From: Cyanoderma ruficeps
Lineage: Eukaryota > Chordata > Aves > Passeriformes > Timaliidae
Direction: 5' to 3'
DNA: 64,000 nucleotides
Assembly: GCA_008694505.1 (NCBI GenBank)
Contig: VZDJ01000006.1
Location: forward strand, 493,557 to 557,556
Below the pieces are notes generated by a model. That model saw only the letters and a list, made by a program, of their open reading frames with translations, made no database searches and had not been told where the DNA came from. The position numbers and the translations under genes are program-made. Below are positions 28,009-38,451 of this stretch, piece after piece. How positions within the stretch are numbered: position 1 is the first letter of the stretch; every line of letters begins with the position of its first letter.

Positions 28009-28547
28009 CTGTTGTGGTGCATTGATGTCGCAGTGCATTTGAGATTTACCCAAGTCCTGCATGCTTTTGTTATTTGTTTCACAATGGTTCGTCCCTGCAC
28101 GGCCATGTTAAACCCCCGTATGGTTCCTCCCGAGGGATGGGTCCTGTCCCTCACGCTGTAACCCCGCCCTAAGGCCTGGAAAGTTCTAGCAGGGGCTTCG
28201 GGGTGATTCGGCAAATTCTCAAGCTCCCCACTCCCCTTTTTATGCATAGACCTGTCCTGCTGCCTGTCCTTTGCGTTCTCTGTCACTTCCTCCCTTTGGG
28301 ACCGGTCTGAGTTACCCCACACCCTTTTCCCCACCCCCTGTACCTAAACTGAGACCCGAGAAGGCAACCTCCCTTCCAAGCGGGCCCTCCAGGTGGAAAG
28401 GGAGTCCTCCTTTCCTCTTCCACGCCCTTTGCCACGCTTCTGCCCGAGATTCAGACCCACCAGATCTAAAAGGTACGGAGCTGTACCCCTGAATGCAGAC
28501 TCGGTAAGCGAGCTAGCTGGCAAGCAGCTCCGAACACCCGCATAGCA
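28009..28547 (+). mobile_element. Probable solo LTR of a gammaretrovirus-like element, CpG-rich
   Basis: A GC- and CpG-rich island about 540 bp long sits abruptly in AT-rich sequence. It contains CATGTTAAACCCCCGTATGG, a TTTTTATGCATAG TATA-like block near 28236-28248, and GCGGGCCCTCCAGG downstream, and it resembles a class I LTR (U3-R-U5). I could not settle the TG...CA ends or a target duplication. The surviving CpGs suggest a fairly recent insertion. No internal retroviral genes adjoin it. Confidence 0.6.
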
Positions 28548-31500
28548 TCAAATTTATTTCGCTCTTCTATTACTTTTCAGAAAAATTGGGAACACTTTCA
28601 AAAAGAAAACACCATCTAATATTAACCAAACAGTACTAATATTGACTCATTAGCCACACTTCTGACTCAAAGGTTTTTCTTTATTATATAAAATATACTC
28701 TTTCCATTAATTTAAAAATATCTTCTCTGTTACACGTGCAATTTACAGTGAATAAGAGATAGTTCACTGGGAAAGAGTGTGGTATACCCTGTCTTCAATT
28801 TAGAAGGAAATATAGATGCTCATCACAACCTTGTTTTCAGTTATTAAATTGTACACACACACTACCAGATGACATGCACTTATCCCCAAAATCTTCCTGT
28901 ACAATAATTTTTTAGAAATTAAATCTCAAGTCCTTGCATTAATTTACGAATTCCCTACTTCTCAGGATTTGGCACACATACAAAGCTTTCAATGAAGATA
29001 ATGCCACACCCCCCTTGTGCACACGCCTGTGCTGAACTCAGTTGATGGAGACTCAATAATGCATTCAAAATACTGCATGCAAAGGGGCTCTTCTCATCTT
29101 CAAAAAACACTGTATAAACCTAGAAATTTACTTAATCTGTGCCTGAAAATGTTGAATAGTTTATGTTCAACAGATTTACATTAATTTCTACATTTAATTA
29201 TACATCTGATTGTATAAAACAATGATTGTGTTTTATATAAAAATATAAAAATACGGCCACATTTACACCTCATAAAACAAAAAAAATCTTAAATTCAGTA
29301 GTTAAATGCATACACATAAGAAAATATTAGGAAGCAGAAGGGTATTTGAACTTTTTTTTAAGATTTTACTGCAAGTATTATAGCTAGATTGCTAATTGCA
29401 TTTTTTTATTTTTTATGGGACAGTTAGTATAATGTTATGATTTTGGTAATCTTTTATACAAACTGAAATGCACAACAAACACCATGCTTAACAGATGTTG
29501 TTACACATACCAATATTTTGAACACCAGTCAGAGCTCACTGGTATTAAAAACACATGGAGTATGACATTGTAATTTCCATTTTACCAACTTCACAAAAGG
29601 CAGCAGTAAGTACAATGAGCAAAAATATGCCTTTCACTAATTTTGGTCTCCAGTATTGCAGCAGAAAAAAAAAAGGCAAGTCAAGTTTTTCGCAATAATC
29701 ATACTTTCAGACAGGACTTGCACAATTGCAAATCCTTTTTGCTTATGGGGAAGCTCAATAAATGCAGTAACATTAATGTCATTAAAATAAATAAGTAAAA
29801 TTAAAAACTAAAAAAAATTAAACAAGAAGAATTGAACACCAAGTAGAATACGTTTTGTGTAGGTATGTTCGAATAAAATTAATTGGAAAAAAAACTTCTT
29901 TAGATTTTACAAACAAGCATTTTAATAAACTTAACATAGCCTTTACAGTCCCTGCATACACATGCAAAAATAGAATAGTCTTTTCTTGAATGATAAATAA
30001 AAATAATTTTCTAGTTAAAGATGAAAATTAAGATCATCCCTCTAATGAAAGCTTGATCCTAAAAGGCTACAAGAAAGAGGCTTTAAAAAAGTTAGTTTTT
30101 CATGTAGCTAAATAAAATCTCAAAATGAAGTTCAAAATATAGAAAGTAAACAGGAAAAGTGGACACATCACATCTCTCTCCATTACTTTTACACTTTTTT
30201 TAGCATTTTTTACACTTTTTAGTATTTTTCTTAACATTTTTAGCATTCAACTTCAAACTAATATTCTGAGCTAATAAATACAAAAAAGATAGAAACATAC
30301 ATCCCTTTCAAAGGATTTTATTTACTTGTTCTTTACTTTGTAGACATTTATGGTGTGACTTAACAAAACTTTTTCTTTGTTTAAAGCAAACATTTCTTAG
30401 TTGTAATGAGTTATTTACGTTCATTAGACTTACCATTATTGCAAAAGAAGAGCTAGAGTCTTGTTTGATACATCCATAATGGTTTAAGTGTAGACTACAG
30501 TTAGAGAAGAACAAAAATATATGGAATGCACACACAGGACTAACATACGTCCCAGGGAAATGGACAAGGAAAAAAATCTTAACACCTGATGATTACATAT
30601 TATATTACAATTATATATTACATTAAATCTTAACAGTAAATTATTATTTATTTCTATTATATTCATGTTTAATATTAAAATTCTAGAAAAATAATGAGAG
30701 TGAAACTCCAGGGATAAGGACCAAATCATTGTAAGTGAAGGATATTCCAAGTGAGATCTTACTAGTATGTTTAAGAAAAAGCATTGCCTGTCACAAAACA
30801 GCACTACGAAGAGAGGCATGACCACCAAATCATATGTTTTCTTAGATTTTCTTCATTTTTGATAAACAGTTCATTCAGATATCCTAAAAATATGAAGTAC
30901 CAAAATAACTCAGTAATATGAAAATGAATGTACAGTAAATTATACAAAACTGTAATGTAAGACCCTGTTCCAACCCTCTCCTGATAAACTATAGCTGAGA
31001 AACAAACATGTTTTGGCAATATTTTTCACTGTGAAGTTATACAAAAGCTTTTCTGACAGTACAAAAGTGACCAGTACTAATTAGTAATTAAACACAGTCA
31101 CAAGGATATGAACTAGTCATATCCTAGAACTTGATTCACTGGAATTAACTGGAGAGCCGCACTACTAATTTTCTATCACTGTATTTGACTGTAAAGTTTC
31201 TTAATTAATTGTTAAAATTTATTAATTAAGGAGTAAAAGCAGATTAGATGGTTGAGGAAAACAAAGTATTAGATTTCACTGAATCTGATGAGCAAATCAC
31301 CTTCTAAAAATTCATCTGCCCAATCTCACACATCTCCCACCCACAATCACTTTCTTTTTTGGAACAGTACTAGTTGCAGCAGGGTATTTTCCTATCCCTA
31401 ATGTAACTATAACTCATGCTCAAAATAAATTTTAAAATATTGACTTCCCCATTTCCAACCATATTCATATTGCAACTTGGTGTTTCACCCCTCTCAATCA

Positions 31501-32811
31501 ATCACTAAAAATTTTTAGTTATGTTTTAGCAGTGTAAGACTAACCAGCAGATGACTGGTCATCAAGCCTGGTATAGAAAAGCAGTGGATGAGAACAAGCC
31601 ATATCAGTAACTTACACTAGCTATTTTTTCTTTTATTAAATCATTAAAGATTTCTAGTTGAGCTTAAAAATTCAGACGTGAATGATAGGGTTCTGTATTG
31701 TCAAACTGTGGGCAGACTGTATTCATAATGTATTACAGCTGAAAGCATAATGCATGGCACCATTTTATTTAATATCTACTGCCTTTCACCATTTTAGAAG
31801 TTCAGACAAATACTTGTACTTTAAAATATTCCATATTTATTATAGTTTCATGCAGTAAACCTACTTCATATTGCAGCCAATATGACAGGATACTCTTAAT
31901 TATAGAAAGGACAAAACATACCATGTTCAAAGCAACCAGTGCAGACAGCACATGTGTACCCTGGTATTTACCATGCTCAAACACAATCAGAGACTTAAAA
32001 TGTCTTTGCATTTAAAAAAATTAAATTTAAAAAAAAAATCTGAGATGTTTCTGGTACTTAATAGTTAAGCTAATTTATAGCATCTTAAGAATCAAAGTTA
32101 ATTAGATGAGATCAATACTCAAATTTGCAATATGTGGCAAATTTCTGGCTTGTTAGGATCAGAACTTAATATATTACAAAATCCAGGCCGACCAAAAAGA
32201 ATTTAAGATAGCAGCATCATTAACCACAAAAAAGGGGGTTTTGAGCAAAAAACAATCTAATCTAAAAACACAAAGCACTCTTTCCCTTCAGAACAGTAAA
32301 AAAAGACTCAACATAAAAAAACAAGTAATTTAGAACACATGCTAGCGCATCAAGTGCACAATTTCTTTCAATTCATTTTCAGACCTACTGCTTTCCATTT
32401 TAATTTCCCTCCTTTTTTTCATAAATTATCTTTGTGATGTTTATTGGAATCCATTTTCAAAGTTAAGGAGATCTCTAAATTATGAGTATTTTGCCACCTC
32501 AAAGAAATAGCTTACGTAAGTACAAAAGCAGGTCAAAACAAGTATTTGAAGAAACTTCAAAAAGGAACACTGCAAGCCACCCAGCAAAATTATTACAAGA
32601 GAATCAACAACCACATGGCCTTGACATGGAATATCATTAAATGCCCTTCAAATTTCACCATCCTGACAGCTGTTTAATCATTATAAACCACACTACCACT
32701 GTAAAATAAACCATTGAGAAGCAGATGTACTTCATTTTGTGCAGCAACAAAAACAGCTCCTTCCATACAGACAGAACTTTGTAGAGCTCAGTATTTGCCA
32801 CCGTTTCATTT
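28548..32811. other. Intronic AT-rich sequence
   Basis: This is among the most AT-rich parts of the window. The minus-strand open frames of 60-114 codons around 30308-31019 are rich in F, I, L and S and look like AT-composition artefacts. Confidence 0.65.
30186..30246. repeat. Degenerate T-rich tandem repeat
   Basis: Units resembling TTTTTTAGCATT and TTTTTACAC alternate three to four times. This is low-complexity sequence with no function evident. Confidence 0.65.
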
Positions 32812-32910
32812 CTCCACCATCCCTTCCTCCCCTATAATTTCCCTTCTCTCTTTTTCTTATTCCTACCTTTTGTTTTTCCTTTTCTTCTTTGCCTCTCTTA
32901 CTATGCACAT
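32812..32910. repeat. Pyrimidine-rich tract
   Basis: A C/T-rich stretch with CCCTTCCTCCCC and TTCTCTCTTTTTCTTATT. No coding or repeat-family identity is visible. Confidence 0.8.
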
Positions 32911-32939
32911 CTGTTTTGTCATCTGCTCTCATTTGTTAC

Positions 32940-33330
32940 TTTCTTCCAGCTGGCAGCATGTGAACCCTGGGGCTGAGGTCCCATTTAGCCACGTCTGAGA
33001 ATGTCAAGCAATTCTGGCTATGAAAGCCAGCTACCACCTGGGAGGGGACAGAGGGGGGCTTTAAGTCCACCAGAAAAGCCTGCCCAATGAAAGTCAGCCT
33101 CCCAGCCTATAATTATAACCCCGCATACACAGACACTGGGGCCTTGGAAAATGTCCAAGCTTTCCTTTTTCCCACCCCTCCCCTCTTGTTCATTCTCAGC
33201 AGTCTGGCAAACAGATAAAAAACTGAAGTGGTAGTCAACACTTTGGTACACCTCAAGGGTCTTGTCTTACTGCCTGAATGACACCCTCCTGCAAACAGAT
33301 GCCCCTCCAACTGTGAAAGAGTACTCAAAA
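32940..33330. other. Unassigned GC-elevated segment
   Basis: Non-repetitive, GC-elevated sequence contains a CCTGGGAGGGGACAGAGG block. Short overlapping open frames on both strands share no protein motif I know. Confidence 0.3.
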
Positions 33331-33410
33331 ATGTGGAGTTGTTTTTTTCACTGAAGTAGAGAACGCTCAAGCAGGCTTATTAAGATATACTGCAGCACAG
33401 TTTCTGAAGT

Positions 33411-33459
33411 CCTTTTTTTGCAGTTTGCTTTTTTTTCGCAGCCCTTTTTTTGCAGTTGC
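33411..33459. repeat. Short degenerate tandem repeat, CCTTTTTTTGCAGTT-like
   Basis: Three imperfect copies of a T-rich unit ending in GCAG occur in succession (CCTTTTTTTGCAGTT, GCTTTTTTTTCGCAG, CCCTTTTTTTGCAGTT). On the plus strand each resembles a 3' splice site, but this strand is antisense to the gene. Confidence 0.75.
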
Positions 33460-33984
33460 AAATGCAGTCCTTGTATGAAATACTATCACTGGCGTACTCA
33501 GTGTTAATGAAACACAGAGTTTAATAGCTCTTCTAAATTTACTGAAATCATGTTAGAACAGTCATTTTAACTGAATCTTTGAAAATGTGTACAGGCTACA
33601 CATACTGCTAATACTGTCATCAAGGGAAATATAGAGATTTGTTCATCTCACTGTAACTGTCACCATTTCATCAGTTACACACCTTACGTAATTCATGTGA
33701 AACAGAGGTATGCTGACATTAGTCAGTACATAAACAGCAGACACATCAAAAGGGTATGTTTACAGATCAAAAGGATCTTCATCTTTTTATCTACAGAATC
33801 TCTGTAGTGCCAAACTCCAGCGTTATTTTTGCCACATTTAAAATTTCATGGAATATTTAACAATAGCTTGGAATATTTAACCATAAGCTCTGCCCTCCAT
33901 TACAGACCCAGACTTTGTGCAAATGTATTGCAGCAACAATAAAGCACACTGTGCCAGCTCAGTGGTTTTATGGAGAGAAAAAAT

Positions 33985-34115
33985 CCAACCAACCAAAACA
34001 AACAAATGCAAACACATAAAAAAGCTCAAACAAAACCAAAGAAAAATAAACAAAAACAAATAAAAATCATACCAAAACAAACATAACCAAAACATCCACC
34101 AAAAAGCTCCAATAC
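33985..34115. repeat. A-rich (CAAA)n-like low-complexity tract
   Basis: About 130 bp consists almost wholly of A and C in CAAA, AACAAA and CCAAAA units. Similar shorter tracts occur at 4105-4150, 8140-8190 and 60945-60995. On the minus (FBXL17 sense) strand they are T/G-rich. Confidence 0.85.
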
Positions 34116-35275
34116 ACAAAACACTAAAATCAGTAGGATATGACACAGGTTTTATGTTGGAGCCTTTGTTAAATTACGTCCTCAAATACTCCAAAACACA
34201 CAAGGAGCTGCCATTATTCATTCTGGAACTGAGCTTTACCAAACAGTGTCACAATGTCCTGTGACAACAATCTATCTTGTCTATAAAATGGATTGTATCA
34301 CTGTTACAGAAATCTTATTGAAGTAAGCACCTAAAGTATCCAACACACATACAGTTGTACTTCCAGCAGTAGCTAAGCAATAGCTGGCACAGGACACACT
34401 CCAGTTTTTGCTAGAAGGACAAAACTGAAATTGGAAACATTTATAATTTTGCATATAATAAGGAGCCTAATGAATAAAAGCAAACCCGGTGGGCACAGCA
34501 GAACATCTCTCAAGACATCCAAACTAATGAATCCGCCCAAATTAATACCTCAAATTACTCAAACTGTGATACATTTATCAGACAGTTCAGAAGAGTTAAA
34601 GACACTGTAGCATGAGCATGAATCTACAGGGGAAGCACTCCATATTCTTTTCAAAAGACTACAAAATTAAACAACTGTCAGTATGCAAACTAATCCTGAA
34701 CTCATTTAGTAAGTAAAACAATATATTATTATATTACTAATGGATTGCTCCACATACCAATGCGAAACAGTCAAATGACATTATGGCAAGTTTTCTGCTA
34801 TGTAGTGAACTGGAGTAGAAAAATTACCATTTTGAATTAAATTTCTATTGTTCCACTACCACAGCAATGTTTTCATAAAGCAAATTATATAACAAGCCTT
34901 ATACCAAATTAAGAGACAACTAGTTGTCTTCAAAAAAATCTTGAATGTATTAATAGTAATTATGACCATTAGATGGCTCTGACTCAGAACTTCATCCATC
35001 TCCTCTTCCTTCAAGCTGCATCAGCTAAAACACATTCAATTCAATACTTCCCTCTCCAATTACAACATTGTAAAATATACGGAACCATTGATTTTGGACT
35101 TTGATGGTCATGGAAGTCTCTTTTTAAGTTATTTTCAAAGAACAGAAATATTTGACTCAGATCTTTCTAGCAATTTATTAGCTAAAAAGGATGAGTGAAT
35201 GACTTTCTTATTCTTTCTGAGGTCTCATGTTTTGATAGGCCTGTTTTTATGTCGTAAAAATATTCATCTACCCTT

Positions 35276-35585
35276 TATCACAGAACTGTCCAGGTTGGAA
35301 GGGATCTCTGGAAATCATTCAGTCTAACCCCCCTGCCATGACGAGGCCACCTGAAGCAGGTGACAAAGGAATGTGTCCAGGTGGGGTTGGAATTTCTCCA
35401 GAAGGGGAACTCCACACTCTCCCTTGACAGCTCTGCCACCCTCAGTGTAAAGAAATTCTTCCACAAATTGAGGTGGAAATGATTTAATTTATGTGCTTTA
35501 ATTTATGGCCATTGTTCCTTGTCCTGTCACAGGGCAACACTGGAAAGAGTCTGGCACCATCCTCCTGGCATCCGCCTGTGGGATA
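35276..35585 (-). mobile_element. CR1 LINE 3' fragment
   Basis: The plus strand shows the reverse of a CR1 3' end: ATCACAGAACTGTCCAGGTT, then GGAAGGGATCT, then CTAACCCCCCTGCCATGA, and further in TTCTTGTCC-type sequence near 35515. It is about 310 bp, 5' truncated, in the same orientation as FBXL17. Confidence 0.9.
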
Positions 35586-37007
35586 TTTGTATGTATACAT
35601 TACTTAGTCCTATTTTTCTGAGCTTTTCATGTACTCAAATTTCTCTAATGCTAACTTCCCAAAGATGCTCAGAGGAGTTCAGTGTTCCTACTAAAAGTTG
35701 TTCAGAACCTTTATTTTAACACTGCAAAGAGTTATTTAGCTTTGTAGTGGGGAAAAAAAAACAAACCTGCACAGTAAACAAAGCTAGCCCAACACAGAAG
35801 GCTAGTTTATTTATAAAATCTGGGCCATTTTTGGTGTCTCTTTGTCATTGTTGTTGTCATTGTATGGTTGTAGGTAGGCTAGAACTAAAAAAATTTTGAA
35901 GCAGCTGTAGTAAATTCCATATTAATGCAAAGAAAAAAATAAAATAAAAGTTAAAAAATATAAATAAATAAAAGCTAAATAGCCCATGTCCTACAGACAG
36001 GTCTCACACTACTTTTATTCAAATAGTTGGAAATACAGACAGGTTATAGAACAAATGTTGGAAGACATTTTTATTTTGGCTAGGGTTTTACTTTTTGCCA
36101 ATTGGAACATTAAGCTTTCAGAAGATAAACACATCATCTGAAGCTACATGTTAAATGATAAATCTGTTACAGAACAAAAACCATAGGCAAAGTGTAATAG
36201 AGTCTTAAATTTTTAGGTCAAAGTGATTACTAGGAGGACTCTGATGGCACTGCAGCTGAAGCTTCATTATAATTTACTGCTCACAGGAACATTAAAAGTG
36301 CTATTTTACTTAATAATAAAAACAACAGAAATAACAAAGGAAAGAACTAGCAAATGCATAGCAAATTCATTCCCATTTATCTAGACTCCAGCATGATGAA
36401 AACAATATATGACTTTCTCTCTGAATACAAAGGCATATTCTGAATTTTTTTGTGTGGATGTGTACTTATTTTTCTTTGTCTCAGAGATGAAAAGAACAAA
36501 TTGAGCTAAATATGATTTTTCTTTAAAAGATATTTGAATACAAGTTACTGATTGCAATTATTGTGTGAGTATTATTTTGATTTTAAACCACATGGTCACT
36601 TGAAAGGGAAGAGTGTAAGATCAATTAATGCAAGTGCAAAGCTTGAGAAGCTGTATGAAAGCTGCAATCAAGAAGAAAAGGCCTGCCGTGAAAGTACAAA
36701 ATGAGCTTAGAACAACCAGGTTGGGTTTTTTCCATAGGAACAGGACGAATATTGCAGAGCTGCACAGGACATTTCAATTTTGCTTAGTCAATACTGAACT
36801 ATGTAAATTTTTTTTAGCTGATAATAAACCTGCTGGAGTATCTTTTAATTACAGGGAATTTTTAAATTTATTTTAAGTTATCAAGGAAGATTATTCACCT
36901 CTTTACCTCTGAAATACCTAGCAATATACACATAGTAACACTTTCAGATTTAACAAAAACTACAAAACATACTCATTAAGACGAAAATAACCTACATTCT
37001 GCTCTTG

Positions 37008-37105
37008 TTAGACTCCACCTGCACTGCTGCATCCAGTTCTGAGGTCCCAACACAGAAAGGACATGAACGTCTTGGAGGGGGTCCAGAGGGGAAGTCCATT
37101 ATTTT
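37008..37105 (+). mobile_element. Short CR1 LINE fragment
   Basis: About 100 bp matches the CR1 segment around GCATCCAGTTCTGAGGTCCC, then GGACATGAACGTCTTGGAG and GGTCCAGAGGGG. Neither end of a full element is present. Confidence 0.75.
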
Positions 37106-37119
37106 GAATATTTCAATCT

Positions 37120-37185
37120 TAATAATATTATAGTATTAGATAATGTAATATTAATATTGGAATATTAATACTATCTAATATAAAT
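37120..37185. repeat. AT-rich imperfect palindrome
   Basis: TTAGATAATGTAATATTAAT on the left side pairs imperfectly with ATTAATACTATCTAA on the right around a central GG. It is AT-only apart from a few bases. Confidence 0.7.
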
Positions 37186-37279
37186 TTCAGATTTTATCCT
37201 CAGTCATCAAAATGAAACACCATTCAAGAATTCATCAGTGAGACCAGGCTAGAAATAGAAAACCCAAGCCCTGAACATT

Positions 37280-37960
37280 TTACTTCTGACAGGGGTCTTT
37301 TGGAGATTTTTTTTCAGCTGGGAAGTCCATGCCAGCATTGCATAGAAAATCACCTTCAATTGCCCTGAAGAAATGGGAAATAAAACTCTTCCCTCTCCCC
37401 TTCAGTTTCCATCCTCGCTCATTCATGGTAGATCAAAGGGAGTCAGCGCAACCTGACACACAAGGCCTATTCCCCTCGGTGATCTGGCAGGTGCTGAGGC
37501 CAGACAGAAAGCCTCTTTTCCGCAGCCCCTTACCTTGTTTGATCGCTGGTTACTTTTGATCTGACACTGCCCTCACACTAGTAATGACTTCCCCCTCGCA
37601 GAACCCACCTCGCATCTGTCACACGGAATAAAGGGTATCACACTGCGCCCTGACAAGGCCTATGGCCATGAGATGTGCTGCCAGCGAGAGGCTCCCCAGC
37701 TCCCACCATTTCCAATTCAGCTCCCTTTGTTCTGCTGGGTACTGGGGCCAGGGCACCAGTGACAACAGAAAGGATTATACACCAGCTGTGAAGCTGAGCC
37801 TTCATGAATTTATATCTTTTTGTCTCAGCTTCATCGTATCCCTAAATGCAGTGAACTTCATGGTGGTTACTGTGAAATACACAACCAACAAATGTGATGG
37901 AAAGTTTGTTTAAATCCTTTTTCCCTGCAAAAGAAAAACCAGCAAATGTGCTCTAGTTAA
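37280..37960. other. Unassigned GC-elevated island
   Basis: About 680 bp of moderately GC-rich sequence has no repeat family I recognise and only short open frames (76 and 83 codons on the plus strand). It lies less than 300 bp from the candidate recursive splice site and 400 bp from the candidate cassette exon. It may be a regulatory element or diverged repeat. Confidence 0.35.
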
Positions 37961-38189
37961 ACTGAGGGGCACATTTTCCCCCACAGTTTTCCATCTGATG
38001 TTGGAGAAAGTCACAAAACGGCCAGCTGGTTCATACCACTGAAAGGGCAGAAGTGAGAGGAGCATTTTTATTTTACTGACAAGAAGTGCTTGAGAGTTAA
38101 ATGAGCGAGTTCTTTATATCCACATTTTCCTTGCAACTGAGTGTTTTAACAGCAGGTAAAGAAAAGTAGAGCAGGACTTTAAATCAGAT

Positions 38190-38235
38190 CATGTTACTTA
38201 CCTGGAGAATATACAAAAGAAAAAAGTATACAGGT
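38190..38235 (-). promoter_or_regulatory. Candidate recursive splice site in the FBXL17 large intron
   Basis: Read on the minus strand, a pyrimidine-rich tract (38228-38206) ends in CCAG at 38202 and is followed at once by GTAAGT (38201-38196) and then AACATG. A full 3' splice site is therefore fused to a consensus 5' splice site with no exon between them. That is the layout of a recursive splice site, where a long intron is removed in steps. It lies about 17.3 kb downstream of the exon 4 donor and has the gene's orientation. This is a sequence-pattern call only; long introns contain chance matches. Confidence 0.5.
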
Positions 38236-38338
38236 TTTTACATACTACACAATAATAACATAAGTTTTGGTTTAGCTTTGTAATTACATCTGCTATTGTT
38301 GTTCAAATTTCAGTGTAGTATATATTTGAAAGACATAC

Positions 38339-38451
38339 CATCTTTTTGGGTCTGGAAGTCCAGTTAAAGTATTGAAATTCATATCACAAAGGACACAGTC
38401 ACACTTTTCCACTCCTCTATAAGCACAGATTTGCATGGCATGGGTCAGAGC
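38339..38451 (-). other. Candidate cassette or cryptic exon, 113 nt
   Basis: On the minus strand this segment follows TTAATATTAG and is followed by a good donor, ATG|GTATGT. It is open in phase 0, the same phase as the exon 4 donor of FBXL17, for 37 codons plus two bases. The predicted peptide includes THAMQICAYRG and VEKCDCVLCDMN, with four cysteines (CX7CXCX2C) that could bind metal. It matches no protein I recognise. Because 113 is not a multiple of three, inclusion between coding exons would shift the frame, as a poison exon does. The acceptor's pyrimidine tract is weak. It could also belong to a nested non-coding transcript or be chance. Confidence 0.3.

Noticed and set aside
28271..28492. 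73-codon proline-rich frame in the CpG island
   Set aside because: The island is better explained as a retroviral LTR. There is no adjoining exon to suggest a CpG-island promoter of a gene.
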